The position numbers were made by a program, and so were the translations under genes. This document shows, one piece after another, positions 56,919 to 64,000 of a stretch of DNA of 64,000 bases. How positions within the stretch are numbered: the first letter of the stretch is position 1; every line of letters begins with the position of its first letter. The DNA lies in NCBI GenBank assembly GCA_947487765.1, contig CANKXO010000004.1:496001-560000 (forward strand). Direction: 5' to 3'. Under the pieces are notes generated by a model. That model was not told the origin of the DNA, did not search any database, and saw only the letters and a list, made by a program, of their open reading frames with translations. This DNA comes from an uncultured Pseudomonadales bacterium. GTDB taxonomy: Bacteria > Pseudomonadota > Gammaproteobacteria > Pseudomonadales > Cellvibrionaceae.

Positions 56919-58406
56919 ATGGGCAGTTACCTATTGTCTATAGATCAAGGTACGACAAGTACGCGAGCGGTATTATTCGCTGTTGATGGCAGTGTTAAAG
57001 CTATCTCTCAGATCGAATTTCCACAATATTTCCCTGATGATGGATGGGTAGAGCATAACCCAGAAGACATTCTTTCGACATCAATCGAGTGCTGCCGCCA
57101 AGTACTCAAAAAAGAATCAATAACAGCTTCCGATATCGTTGCAATGGGTATTACTAACCAGCGTGAAACAACAATCATATGGGATAAGAAGACAGGTAAA
57201 GCTATTTATAACGCGATTGTCTGGCAAGACAGAAGAACAAGCCAATATTGTCAGCAGTTAAAAGATGATGGCGTTGAAGCAATGCTAAACCAAAAAACCG
57301 GTTTATTGGCTGACCCTTATTTTTCTGCCACAAAAGTAAAGTGGATATTAGACAATGTAGACGGAGCTCGTGAGAGAGCAGGAAAAGGTGAACTGCTATT
57401 TGGTACCGTGGATAGTTTTTTATTATGGCACCTGACCGATGGGCAATCCCATAAAACAGATGCAAGCAATGCTTCTCGAACCATGCTTTTTAACATTCAT
57501 AGACAATGTTGGGACGAAGAGTTATTAGCATTGTTCGATATCCCTGCCTCTATGTTGCCCGAAGTCATGGATTCCGCTGATGATTTTGGTGTTGCCAATG
57601 CTGCAGTTATGGGGGCGGCAGTGCCTATTTTAGCCATGGCAGGAGATCAACAAGCTGCTTTATTCGGGCAGGCATGTTTTCAATCCGGGATGGCTAAAAG
57701 TACATACGGCACCGGATGTTTCTTAATGTTAAATACCGGTACAGAAGCATTAGTTTCTAAAAACCAGCTGCTAACAACGGTGGCGTATCGGCTAAATGGT
57801 GAAGTGACCTATGCTTTGGAAGGCAGTATTTTTGTCGCAGGTGCAGCGATACAGTGGCTGCGTGACGGTTTAAAACTAATCGAAAAAACCGACGAAGTTG
57901 AATCTTTAGCGCGAGACACGTCCTTATCCCATGGCGTTTATATGGTGCCCGCATTCACCGGCTTAGGAGCTCCGTATTGGGACCCGGATGCTCGAGGCGC
58001 TATTTTTGGCCTAACCCGTAAGACCGGCATTAAAGAAATCGTGACCGCTGGATTGCAATCGGTTTGCTATCAAACAAAAGATCTACAGAAGTCCATGGAA
58101 GTTGATGGTGTACGGCCGATCTCATTACGAGTCGATGGTGGTATGGCAGCCAACGCGTGGTTCCTGCAATTTTTATCCGACATTTTAGGCGCGCGAGTTG
58201 ATGTTCCCAAGCTGATTGAAACAACGGCACAAGGTGTTGCCTTTATGGCCGGTTTGCGCTCGGGTGTGTTTTCTTCGTTAGAGCATATAGAAAGTATTTG
58301 GAGCTTGGATGCCAGTTATGAACCTGTAATGTCGAAAGCGGAACGTGATAATTTTTATGCGGGCTGGAAGAAAGCGGTGCTTCGTGTGAGTAGTGACTTA
58401 AAGTAA
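56919..58406 (+). CDS. glpK: Glycerol kinase
   Basis: A 495-residue FGGY-family kinase converting glycerol to glycerol-3-phosphate with ATP. Marks are [42 protein letters not shown] and [16 protein letters not shown] near the end. Full length. First plus-strand gene of the glycerol block; a 104-base gap then the transporter genes. Confidence 0.97.
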   Translation: MGSYLLSIDQGTTSTRAVLFAVDGSVKAISQIEFPQYFPDDGWVEHNPEDILSTSIECCRQVLKKESITASDIVAMGITNQRETTIIWDKKTGKAIYNAIVWQDRRTSQYCQQLKDDGVEAMLNQKTGLLADPYFSATKVKWILDNVDGARERAGKGELLFGTVDSFLLWHLTDGQSHKTDASNASRTMLFNIHRQCWDEELLALFDIPASMLPEVMDSADDFGVANAAVMGAAVPILAMAGDQQAALFGQACFQSGMAKSTYGTGCFLMLNTGTEALVSKNQLLTTVAYRLNGEVTYALEGSIFVAGAAIQWLRDGLKLIEKTDEVESLARDTSLSHGVYMVPAFTGLGAPYWDPDARGAIFGLTRKTGIKEIVTAGLQSVCYQTKDLQKSMEVDGVRPISLRVDGGMAANAWFLQFLSDILGARVDVPKLIETTAQGVAFMAGLRSGVFSSLEHIESIWSLDASYEPVMSKAERDNFYAGWKKAVLRVSSDLK

Positions 58407-58510
58407 AGACTATTACGTTACATTCTTAGGTCGTAAAAATAAGATAATAATAATTTATATGAAAGCTATGTATTTAACAGGCTTTTGATGAAACAGGAAA
58501 AAAATATTTT

Positions 58511-59635
58511 ATGTCATTGACCTTGCAAAATATTTCGCGTGTCGTGAATGGTGAAAGCTATATAGATAATGCCAATATTACATTCGAGCCAGGTTCATTT
58601 AATGTGCTTTTAGGGCGAACGCTTGCAGGAAAAACATCATTGATGCGTTTGATTGCAGGTTTAGATAAGCCAACTCATGGCAATATTCTTATGGATGGTG
58701 TTGATGTGACCGGTATGCCTGTGCAGAAGCGCAATATAGCCATGGTGTATCAACAGTTTATCAATTACCCCAATTTAACTGTCTATGAAAACATTGCATC
58801 GCCGTTAAAAATAGCGGGCGTTAACTCTTCCACAATTGATACCCGTGTTAAAGCTGTTGCTGAAATGCTCCACATTGAACAATTTTTACAGCGCTTCCCT
58901 TTAGAGTTATCTGGAGGTCAGCAGCAGCGCACAGCAATGGCAAGAGCTTTAATAAAAGAAGGTGGTTTGATTTTATTTGATGAGCCATTGGTTAATCTTG
59001 ATTATAAGTTGCGTGAAGAATTACGTTTTGAATTACGTGAGCTATTTAAGGTGCAAAACACGATTGCCATTTACGCAAGCACTGAACCTAATGAGGCGTT
59101 GGCTCTAGGCGGTGTTACCACATTAATGCATGAGGGGAAAATTATTCAGACTGGACCTGTTAATGATGTTTATAGTTTGCCCAATAGTATTGAGTCGGCA
59201 GAACTGTTTAGTGAGCCCCCCATTAATATTCTAGAAGGCGCTATTCATAATGGTAAAGCGACAATGGGTGATGTGACATTTGAGTTTAATGAAAATCTAG
59301 GAAGTATTGATTCCGGGGAATATAACTTCGGTATTCGGCCTCATCATATGACGATGGAACAAAAAAACAGTAATGATATTGCTTTAGATTTAAAAGTAGA
59401 TGTCGCTGAAATTAGCGGGTCAGAAACATTTTTACATATGGCAGGCGATCGCATTACCGCAGTTGCCCAGCTTACCGGCGTTCATAACTTTCATACAGAT
59501 ACTCCGGTACGAGTGTATCTGCCGGTTGATAAACTCTATGTTTTTGATCAAGGTGGGAAAATGGTTCAGGCGCCACATTATTTTTCAGCCTCACATAATC
59601 CTGAAAAAATAAAAGGGTTTGCAAATAATGGCTGA
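58511..59635 (+). CDS. glpS: Glycerol ABC transporter ATPase GlpS
   Basis: A 374-residue ATPase of the GlpST pair. Walker A reads GRTLAGKTS (non-standard but fits GxxxxGKT), signature LSGGQ (133-137) is canonical, Walker B LILFDEP with the catalytic Glu is present, but the H-loop is YASTEP: the switch His is Thr191. The C-terminal regulatory domain follows. It forms a heterodimer with GlpT, giving one canonical and one defective ATP site. Named from its order with T, P, Q, U and V. Confidence 0.9.
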   Translation: MSLTLQNISRVVNGESYIDNANITFEPGSFNVLLGRTLAGKTSLMRLIAGLDKPTHGNILMDGVDVTGMPVQKRNIAMVYQQFINYPNLTVYENIASPLKIAGVNSSTIDTRVKAVAEMLHIEQFLQRFPLELSGGQQQRTAMARALIKEGGLILFDEPLVNLDYKLREELRFELRELFKVQNTIAIYASTEPNEALALGGVTTLMHEGKIIQTGPVNDVYSLPNSIESAELFSEPPINILEGAIHNGKATMGDVTFEFNENLGSIDSGEYNFGIRPHHMTMEQKNSNDIALDLKVDVAEISGSETFLHMAGDRITAVAQLTGVHNFHTDTPVRVYLPVDKLYVFDQGGKMVQAPHYFSASHNPEKIKGFANNG

Positions 59636-60740
59636 AATACATTTAGAATCCCTAGCGCATAGTTATCTTGAGCAGCCCACTAAACCCGAAGACTATGCTA
59701 TTCGAGAAATGAATCATGTGTGGGAGCAGGGTGGTGCTTATGCCTTGCTGGGGCCCTCAGGCTGCGGGAAAAGCACCTTGTTAAATATAATATCAGGTTT
59801 ATTAAATCCATCGGAAGGTACAGTAAAATTCGATCAAAAAAATGTTAATGGTTTGCAACCAAATCAGCGTAATATTGCCCAGGTATTTCAGTTTCCAGTT
59901 GTTTATGACTCTATGTCGGTTTTTGATAATTTGGCATTCCCGCTGCGAAATTTAAAATATCCAAAAGATCGTATCGAAAAGAAAGTACAAGAAATTGCAG
60001 ATGTTTTAGAGTTGGGTGATTTGTTGCATCGACGTGCCAACAATTTAACGGCAGATGAAAAACAAAAGGTATCGATGGGGCGCGGGTTAGTGCGTGACGA
60101 TGTGTCAGCCATTTTGTTTGACGAACCATTAACAGTAATTGACCCTCATTTAAAATGGAAATTACGCCGCAAGTTAAAGCAGATTCATGAAAAGTTTAAT
60201 ATCACTATGGTGTATGTTACTCATGACCAATTAGAGGCGTCGACATTTGCGGATAAGATTGCGCTCATGTACGAAGGGCAAATCGTTCAATTTGGCACGC
60301 CACAAGAATTATTCGAAGAGCCTGAACATACCTTTGTCGGTTACTTTATTGGTAGCCCTGGTATGAATATTATCGAGGTGTCTATCGATGATTCTCATGC
60401 TGTCTTTGATAATATCAGAATTCCTCTAGCTCAAGGACTGATCGGTCAATTAACAAAAAAACTGTCAGTCATTAGTTCAAGTAATATCAAGATTGGAATT
60501 AGGCCAGAATTTGTAGCGGTATTAGATGAGTCTGCCGATAATTCTTATGAATGTAGCGTGCTAGATGTTGAGAATTTGGGTACCTATAAAATTCTGACAT
60601 TGCAATTAGGCGAGCAAAAAATAAAGGCACGTATTGACGAAGATCAAATCGCACCAACAGAAAAAGCCTTTGTGTTGTTTCCTGAGCAATCGTTAAAACT
60701 GTATCTCGATGACTATTTAGTGCGAGAGGAATCCATATGA
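59628..60740 (+). CDS. glpT: Glycerol ABC transporter ATPase GlpT
   Basis: A 370-residue ATPase, partner of GlpS. Walker A LGPSGCGKST and H-loop VTHDQ (His199) are intact, Walker B AILFDEP too, but the signature is LTADE (140-144) instead of LSGGQ, and the D-loop is VIDP. So its own ATP site uses the canonical signature of GlpS, while GlpS's site faces this degraded signature. ATG 59628 overlaps the glpS stop by eight bases. Not the unrelated E. coli GlpT antiporter. Confidence 0.9.
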   Translation: MAEIHLESLAHSYLEQPTKPEDYAIREMNHVWEQGGAYALLGPSGCGKSTLLNIISGLLNPSEGTVKFDQKNVNGLQPNQRNIAQVFQFPVVYDSMSVFDNLAFPLRNLKYPKDRIEKKVQEIADVLELGDLLHRRANNLTADEKQKVSMGRGLVRDDVSAILFDEPLTVIDPHLKWKLRRKLKQIHEKFNITMVYVTHDQLEASTFADKIALMYEGQIVQFGTPQELFEEPEHTFVGYFIGSPGMNIIEVSIDDSHAVFDNIRIPLAQGLIGQLTKKLSVISSSNIKIGIRPEFVAVLDESADNSYECSVLDVENLGTYKILTLQLGEQKIKARIDEDQIAPTEKAFVLFPEQSLKLYLDDYLVREESI

Positions 60741-61603
60741 ATTTGAAGGTGCAAAATAATAAAGCATGGTTTCTGGTGCTGCCTGTGCTGTTGCTTGTTG
60801 CTTTTTCAGCCGTTATCCCTTTAATGACGGTGGTTAATTATTCCGTGCAAGATATATTCGATAATAGTCGTGTTTATGTGGGAACAGAATGGTACAGAGA
60901 AGTCCTTAATGACCCTCGTTTGCAAGCTTCGTTAATTCGACAATTTATTTTTTCAGGTTCGGTATTGCTAATTGAAATCCCATTGGGGATTTTAGTTGCA
61001 TTGATGATGCCTACAAAAGGTCGCATGGCTTCGTTGTGTCTGGTTGTTTTGGCAATGCCATTGCTGATTCCTTGGAACGTTGTGGGCACCATCTGGCAGA
61101 TATTTGGTAGAGCTGATATTGGTCTTATGGGAGCATTCTTAAACGGCATTGGGGTTAATTATAACTATGCATCCAATCCGACTGATGCTTGGTTTACCGT
61201 GCTACTTATGGATGTTTGGCATTGGACATCGTTGGTTGCCTTACTTTGTTATTCGGGATTGCGAGCTATTCCGGATGCTTATTATCAAGCAGCAAAAATT
61301 GATCAGGCATCTGCATGGGCAGTCTTCCGTTATATTCAATTGCCTAAGTTACGAAATGTGTTGGTCATTGGGGTATTACTCCGGTTTATGGATAGCTTTA
61401 TGATCTATGCCGAACCTTTTGTTCTAACGGGCGGTGGGCCAGGAAACTCAACGACGTTTTTGAGCCAGACATTAACCAAAATGGCCATTGGTCAGTTTGA
61501 TTTAGGCCCTGCTGCGGCATTTTCGCTGGTGTATTTTTTAATTGTTCTGCTGGTGTCGTGGTTGTTCTTTACTACGATTACGCATTTAGATAATAAGAAG
61601 TAG
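60737..61603 (+). CDS. glpP: Glycerol ABC transporter permease GlpP
   Basis: A 288-residue inner-membrane permease of the MalF-type. Six spans, starting FLVLPVLLLVAFSAVIPLMTVVNYSVQD, with the EAA loop AAKIDQASAWAVFRYIQLPKL and GGGPGNSTTFLS typical of carbohydrate permeases. ATGA overlap with glpT. It pairs with GlpQ. Confidence 0.93.
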   Translation: MNLKVQNNKAWFLVLPVLLLVAFSAVIPLMTVVNYSVQDIFDNSRVYVGTEWYREVLNDPRLQASLIRQFIFSGSVLLIEIPLGILVALMMPTKGRMASLCLVVLAMPLLIPWNVVGTIWQIFGRADIGLMGAFLNGIGVNYNYASNPTDAWFTVLLMDVWHWTSLVALLCYSGLRAIPDAYYQAAKIDQASAWAVFRYIQLPKLRNVLVIGVLLRFMDSFMIYAEPFVLTGGGPGNSTTFLSQTLTKMAIGQFDLGPAAAFSLVYFLIVLLVSWLFFTTITHLDNKK

Positions 61604-61610
61604 GTGCAAT

Positions 61611-62411
61611 ATGAATAAACGTAAAATTATTGGCATCAGCATTTATATCTTTTTCATTGCCTTACCTATTTACTGGCTAGTTATGATGTCGTTTAAAAGT
61701 AATGAAGAAATACTGGGTTCGCTGACTTATTGGCCGCAGAATTTTTCATTCGATAATTACATTACTATTTTTTCAGATCCCAGCTGGTATATGGGATATG
61801 TGAATTCGATGATCTACGTCATTATGAATGTCATCATTACATTGTTAACTGCCTTGCCAGCTGCTTATGCATTCAGCCGTTATCGTTTTTTAGGTGATAA
61901 ACCACTATTTTTCTGGCTGTTAACTAATAAGATGGCGCCGCCGGCTGTGTTTTTACTGCCTTTCTTTCAACTGTATTCATCAGTTGGTTTGTTCGATACT
62001 CATATCGCCGTTGCCTTGGCGCACTGTTTATTTAGTGTGCCTCTCGCGGTATGGATATTGGAAGGGTTTATGTCGGGTGTGCCGACTGAAATTGATGAAA
62101 CAGCCTATATTGATGGTTATAGTTTTCCTCACTTTTTTATAAAAATATTTATCCCCATGATTCGTTCTGCCATTGGGGTAACGGCATTCTTTTCTTTTAT
62201 GTTTTCGTGGGTAGAGTTGTTAATGGCTAGAACATTAACCTCTATTCATGCCAAGCCTATTGGCGCCATTATGACCCGAACTATTGGGGGTGAAGGTGTT
62301 GATTGGGGCTTGTTGGCAGCAGCAGGGGTCTTAACAATTATTCCTGGTTGTCTTGTTGTTTGGTTTGTTCGTAATCATATTGCTAAAGGCTTTGCACTAG
62401 GCCGTGTGTAA
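61611..62411 (+). CDS. glpQ: Glycerol ABC transporter permease GlpQ
   Basis: A 266-residue inner-membrane permease of the MalG-type, six spans. The EAA loop is DETAYIDGYSFPHFFIKIFIPMIRSAI; the end FVRNHIAKGFALGRV matches the family. Seven bases after glpP. Not the periplasmic phosphodiesterase also called GlpQ in E. coli. Confidence 0.93.
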   Translation: MNKRKIIGISIYIFFIALPIYWLVMMSFKSNEEILGSLTYWPQNFSFDNYITIFSDPSWYMGYVNSMIYVIMNVIITLLTALPAAYAFSRYRFLGDKPLFFWLLTNKMAPPAVFLLPFFQLYSSVGLFDTHIAVALAHCLFSVPLAVWILEGFMSGVPTEIDETAYIDGYSFPHFFIKIFIPMIRSAIGVTAFFSFMFSWVELLMARTLTSIHAKPIGAIMTRTIGGEGVDWGLLAAAGVLTIIPGCLVVWFVRNHIAKGFALGRV

Positions 62412-62438
62412 GTGCTGAGTTATACAAAGAGGTGGTAA

Positions 62439-62714
62439 ATGGAATGGATGGCTTGGTCACAAGTGACCGCAATATTTTTTATCAGCATTGGCGTGATCCT
62501 GGTTTGTATGGTTGTCGCGGAAATTAAATGCCCGACGATAGAGCGAAAAGGTTTTTTGCCGATTATTGCAACGACTCGAGGAGACCGATTATTTATCGGT
62601 TTGTTGGGGAGTGCTTATATTCATCTATTTTTTCTTGCCGTCAGCGAGCAATCAGTTTGGATTGCATTTGGTATCTCCGTAGTTTGGTTAATATCAGTAT
62701 TGAGGTGGGGGTAA
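62439..62714 (+). CDS. glpU: DUF2160 small membrane protein, GlpU-like
   Basis: A 91-residue protein with three hydrophobic segments. Marks for DUF2160 are WSQVTAIFFISIGVILVCMVVAEIKCPTIERKGFLPIIATTRGDRLFIGLLGSAYIHLFFL. This family sits in glycerol ABC operons between permease and binding-protein genes (GlpU in rhizobia); its job is unknown. GAGGTGG lies upstream of the ATG. Confidence 0.88.
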   Translation: MEWMAWSQVTAIFFISIGVILVCMVVAEIKCPTIERKGFLPIIATTRGDRLFIGLLGSAYIHLFFLAVSEQSVWIAFGISVVWLISVLRWG

Positions 62715-62869
62715 TGTTCTTCCATTTTGTGCGAATTTTAGAATGTTGGTTAAAAAGAATTGATATTCATGGGCGGTATTGCTGCAAGTGAATTCAGTGG
62801 GTGGGTGTCTAGTGATGTATGTAGGTAGTGTTAGACATGAATTTTAAAATTAAAGAATAGAGGTTAGAT

Positions 62870-64000
62870 ATGAAAATTAAAACAAAACCGTCTAGTCTGC
62901 TTGCTCTAATTGCAACAGTATCTGCTATTGGGATAAGCACTGGCACCATGGCGGATCAGTACTCTGATGCTGCTAAGAAATGGCTTGATAATGAATTTAC
63001 TAAATCAACACTGAGTCGTGACGAGCAGATGAAAGAGTTGCAATGGTTTACCAATGCAGCTAAAGAATTTCGCGGTATGGATATCAATGTTGTCTCCGAG
63101 ACCATTACGACTCATGAATATGAATCGAAAGTACTTGCAAAAGCATTTGCAGAAATTACAGGCATTAAGGTAAATCATGATCTCATTGGCGAAGGTGATG
63201 TGGTAGAAAAACTGCAAACACAAATGCAATCAGATCGTAATATTTACGATGGCTGGATTAATGATTCTGATCTTATTGGTACACATTTTCGTTACGGTAA
63301 AGTGGTTCCTATCTCCGATATGATCGCTGGCGAAGCGAAAGACTTAACCTTGCCAACGCTTGACCTTAAGGATTTTATTGGTCTGAGCTTTACAACAGGG
63401 CCTGATGGCAAATTGTATCAGCTACCGGATCAGCAGTTTGCTAATTTGTATTGGTTTCGAGCTGACTGGTATGAGCGCCCTGATTTAAAAAAACAATTTA
63501 AAGAAAAATACGGCTATGAATTAGGTGTGCCCGTTAACTGGTCAGCCTATGAAGACATTGCTGCCTTCTTTTCAAATGATGTTAAAACCATTGATGGTAA
63601 GCGTGTTTATGGCCATATGGATTATGGTAAAAAAGATCCGTCTTTAGGCTGGCGCTTTACCGATGCATGGTTCTCTATGGCTGGTGCCGGTGATAAAGGC
63701 ATCCCTAACGGTTTACCTGTTGATGAATGGGGTATTCGTGTCAATGGCTGTCGTCCAGCAGGTTCAAGTGTATCTCGCGGAGGTGCGACAAACGGCCCTG
63801 CAGCGGTTTATGCAACAACAAAATATGTTGACTGGTTGCGCCAATATGCACCGCCAGAAGCGCAGGGCATGACATTCGGTGAAGCGGGCCCAGTTCCTGG
63901 ACAAGGCAATATTGCTCAGCAAATATTCTGGTATACCGCCTTTACTGCTGCATTAACAGAAAAAAGTTTGCCCGTTGTGAATGCCGATGGAACGCCTAAA
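62870..64000 (+). CDS. glpV: Glycerol ABC transporter substrate-binding protein GlpV, 3' end beyond window
   Basis: I translated 377 codons from ATG 62870 (AGAGG upstream) to the right edge with no stop. Signal peptide MKIKTKPSSLLALIATVSAIGISTGTMA. The mature part starts ADQYSDAAKKWLDNEF and carries EFRGMDINVVSETI, GIKVNHDLIGEGDVVEKLQTQMQ, and TDAWFSMAGAGDKGIPNGLPVDEWGIRV, as in large glycerol-binding proteins of about 570 residues. It delivers glycerol to GlpPQ. Last seen gene of the importer cluster. Confidence 0.92.
   Translation, partial: MKIKTKPSSLLALIATVSAIGISTGTMADQYSDAAKKWLDNEFTKSTLSRDEQMKELQWFTNAAKEFRGMDINVVSETITTHEYESKVLAKAFAEITGIKVNHDLIGEGDVVEKLQTQMQSDRNIYDGWINDSDLIGTHFRYGKVVPISDMIAGEAKDLTLPTLDLKDFIGLSFTTGPDGKLYQLPDQQFANLYWFRADWYERPDLKKQFKEKYGYELGVPVNWSAYEDIAAFFSNDVKTIDGKRVYGHMDYGKKDPSLGWRFTDAWFSMAGAGDKGIPNGLPVDEWGIRVNGCRPAGSSVSRGGATNGPAAVYATTKYVDWLRQYAPPEAQGMTFGEAGPVPGQGNIAQQIFWYTAFTAALTEKSLPVVNADGTPK

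Overview
The window reads as chromosome of a Gram-negative, probably marine, gammaproteobacterium. The evidence is the Lhr helicase, ParC, RsmE, YceH, YaeQ and DUF3301 proteins, many lipoprotein signals, a beta-barrel outer membrane protein, a DctBD-controlled TRAP transporter, and AT-leaning DNA. I cannot name the genus. No tRNA, rRNA, CRISPR array, insertion sequence or prophage structural gene is visible. Two genes run off the edges: lhr on the left and the glycerol-binding protein on the right.

Layout. 1-2040 holds lhr (minus strand). 2240-5756 holds small envelope genes, including a CHAP-like amidase with a lipoprotein partner. 5883-10339 (minus) encodes a TPR lipoprotein, a transglutaminase-like protein and a secreted PA14-like protein, followed by long hairpins. 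10340-11187 is a long non-coding stretch with three 18-bp palindromes on an exact 29-bp period, upstream of a secreted subtilisin-like protease. 13552-15660 is a nuclease-type toxin with an Imm70-type immunity protein. 17004-18527 is a CxxCH protein. 18603-21979 (minus) is an AapJQM-type amino-acid transporter with no ATPase gene. 22206-23188 is a peptidoglycan amidase overlapped by a cysteine-rich exported partner. 23202-31182 is mostly housekeeping and hypothetical genes. 31179-35353 (minus) is an operon of an outer-membrane barrel, a periplasmic protein and a GGDEF-EAL protein. 35559-40124 is the methyl-cycle operon (ArsR-methyltransferase regulator, metK, ahcY, metF) with a palindrome over its promoter. 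rsmE, a chemoreceptor and parC follow.

46151-52759 is a C4-dicarboxylate module: DctB and DctD sense and activate, a sigma-54 promoter drives dctP, and a terminator-like hairpin separates dctP from dctQM. 52850-64000 is a glycerol block: gapA, glpD and glpR (minus), then glpK and a GlpSTPQUV-type glycerol ABC importer (plus). Imported glycerol would be phosphorylated by GlpK, oxidised by GlpD to dihydroxyacetone phosphate and enter lower glycolysis through GapA, under GlpR control.

The most interesting parts are three separate toxin/partner pairs within 20 kb (two cell-wall amidases with exported partners, one nuclease with a cytosolic immunity protein) that lack any visible secretion apparatus; the 29-bp-period palindrome array; the importer's two ATPases, whose lost motifs are complementary so that one consensus and one degenerate ATP site are predicted; and the nearly leaderless methyl-cycle regulator whose -35 box lies inside a 24-bp palindrome.
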